Below, in pieces: positions 5,975 through 6,994 of a stretch of 6,994 nt of DNA. Position numbers and translations under genes: made by a program. The number at the start of each line of letters is the position of its first letter. The first letter of the stretch is position 1. This DNA comes from Campylobacteraceae bacterium (GTDB lineage Bacteria; Campylobacterota; Campylobacteria; Campylobacterales; Campylobacteraceae): assembly GCA_031276365.1 (NCBI GenBank), contig JAISNG010000042.1:1-6994 (forward strand). The letters run 5' to 3'. The notes beneath the pieces are model-generated. The model had not been told where the DNA came from, did not search any database, and saw nothing but the letters and a program-made list of their open reading frames with translations.

Positions 5975-6994
5975 TTATATCTTTAATTTATATATTTTCG
6001 CGTACGGATTTCCCGAAACAAACTCAAACAGATTTTCGTCATACTCCTCTAAAAAGAACAATTTAAAATAGACAGAATTATACATCTCCTCATCTATCAC
6101 CAAAAAGGCGTTATAAGAACGCAAATATATGAGTGAATATGCTCCGTCATAATGCATGTTTTGGATATTTTTTTGCAATATACCACTCTCGTTGTAACCC
6201 ACAATCACAAATCTTTTAAGCGGAAGGCTCTTTCTGTTGGGCATTTGTGTAACCAATATGCCCTGTACTTTGTCAACATAAAAACCGTTTTTACCATGCG
6301 CTTTGTTCAATATCAATTCCGCGCCCGTATCTTCAAAATTTCTTGCAATATAAAAAAACGACGGTCTTTCTGCGCCGCTCATCAAATCAAGATAACTAAA
6401 ACGCATGATGGTTGGATAAATATCAAGCATTCTATACGGCAGATAAAAGTAGATATCTCTGCTCTTTTGCGGCAGGTCAATACTCTCTTTCAAAGAGTGT
6501 ATGAATTTATTTGAATCCGCAAAACCATAATCTTTCATCATCCAAGCAATGTTGTTATTTGGTATGGAACCGCTTTTATTGTCTTTAATAACTTGAGCGC
6601 GCTTTTCGGTATATTCCACATCAAGCCTTGCCATCTTAGCCGCGCTTTTTTCATCATGCGAGAGAATGAAACTTGGAGCGAAATTAACATCACCGCTATG
6701 TTTTGCGCCGTCAACAAGAGTCTTTACATCGGCGTAATAGCGTAGCGGATATCCGTAATCCCACCACGTAACTACGTAATCTTCCCTGCTTGCATTTTTG
6801 CCGAAATTTTCTATAAGAGATACCTCGTCCACTGCAAAAACGCTACTCGCTTTATACTCCCATGCAGTCTTTACAAGAGGATACAGACTTGATGTGGTCA
6901 TAATACACACGAACATAAAAGAGACGGCAAAAGCGATTTTTCTATCTTTTACATATTCGCTTATAAGCTCGGTAACCCTAAATATAAAAAATCC
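5975..6994 (-). CDS. pglB: PglB-type oligosaccharyltransferase, C-terminal part (5' end outside window)
   Basis: This is the catalytic subunit of bacterial N-glycosylation, which transfers a preassembled glycan from undecaprenyl diphosphate to asparagine in secreted proteins at the periplasmic face. The frame is open to the window edge, giving 339 residues. The ATG at 6916 is internal, because the reading frame continues 26 codons upstream and family members have about 700 residues. Fragment residues about 20-42 are the last membrane segment, and the rest is the periplasmic domain. The STT3 signature WWDYG lies at 77-81 (6752-6766). It is followed by YPLRYYADVKTLVDG, which matches C. jejuni PglB as recalled almost throughout. 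The sequon-binding MI motif (M-x-x-I-x-x-x-I) is at 189-196 (6407-6430). About 258 residues follow WWDYG, close to the C. jejuni protein. The N-terminal membrane part, including metal-binding aspartates and the arginine that reads the acidic -2 position, is not visible. Confidence 0.95.
   Translation of the reverse strand, partial: GFFIFRVTELISEYVKDRKIAFAVSFMFVCIMTTSSLYPLVKTAWEYKASSVFAVDEVSLIENFGKNASREDYVVTWWDYGYPLRYYADVKTLVDGAKHSGDVNFAPSFILSHDEKSAAKMARLDVEYTEKRAQVIKDNKSGSIPNNNIAWMMKDYGFADSNKFIHSLKESIDLPQKSRDIYFYLPYRMLDIYPTIMRFSYLDLMSGAERPSFFYIARNFEDTGAELILNKAHGKNGFYVDKVQGILVTQMPNRKSLPLKRFVIVGYNESGILQKNIQNMHYDGAYSLIYLRSYNAFLVIDEEMYNSVYFKLFFLEEYDENLFEFVSGNPYAKIYKLKI

Larger units (their letters stand above)
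1..6994 (-). other. Single polycistronic unit: pglB-manB-manC-gmd-fcl-pglK
   Basis: All six genes lie on one strand with junctions of +1 nt (pglB/manB), -4 (manB/manC), +3 (manC/gmd), 0 (gmd/fcl) and -14 (fcl/pglK, if the ATG start is right). There is no room for a factor-independent terminator or a separate intergenic promoter, and no hairpin followed by a T-run was seen between genes. The operon promoter should lie upstream of pglB, and the terminator downstream of pglK, both outside the window. Co-transcription is inferred from spacing and orientation. Internal promoters inside coding sequence cannot be excluded by eye. Confidence 0.8.

Noticed and set aside
6914..6916. ATG at 6916 as the true start of a 313-residue protein
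   Set aside because: The frame is open for 26 more codons to the window edge and WWDYG would lie only 51 residues from the start, while the family needs a large membrane domain before it. It is an internal methionine of PglB.

Overview
The window is one end of a densely packed, single-strand operon. All six genes read on the minus strand and there is essentially no non-coding DNA. In the order of transcription (right to left) they are: an oligosaccharyltransferase of the PglB/STT3 family (5' end outside the window), a phosphomannomutase/phosphoglucomutase (manB), a bifunctional mannose-1-phosphate guanylyltransferase/mannose-6-phosphate isomerase (manC), GDP-mannose 4,6-dehydratase (gmd), GDP-L-fucose synthase (fcl), and an ABC transporter of the PglK flippase type (3' end outside the window, cut inside the Walker A motif).

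The organism is most likely a member of the Campylobacterota. The PglB and PglK products closely resemble, from memory, the Campylobacter jejuni N-glycosylation proteins, the DNA is AT-rich, and the genes are packed with 0-14 nt junctions. The pgl gene order differs from C. jejuni, so a free-living relative (Sulfurimonas- or Sulfurospirillum-like) is plausible. The genus cannot be fixed from the sequence alone.

The four middle genes encode a complete cytoplasmic route from fructose-6-phosphate to GDP-L-fucose. ManC (isomerase domain) makes mannose-6-P, ManB makes mannose-1-P, ManC (nucleotidyltransferase domain) makes GDP-mannose, Gmd makes GDP-4-keto-6-deoxymannose, and Fcl makes GDP-L-fucose. 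The flanking genes belong to the membrane stage of N-glycosylation. PglK flips an undecaprenyl-diphosphate-linked oligosaccharide to the periplasm, and PglB transfers it to asparagine in acceptor proteins.

The most interesting point is this layout. A GDP-mannose/GDP-fucose cassette lies between the flippase and the oligosaccharyltransferase, in the interval where C. jejuni has glycosyltransferases. It suggests an N-glycan containing fucose (or mannose), unlike the bacillosamine/GalNAc/Glc heptasaccharide of C. jejuni. No glycosyltransferase is present in the window, so the link between the sugar nucleotide and the N-glycan is inferred from context. No RNA genes, mobile elements, CRISPR arrays, terminators or internal promoters were found, and no gap between genes exceeds 3 nt.
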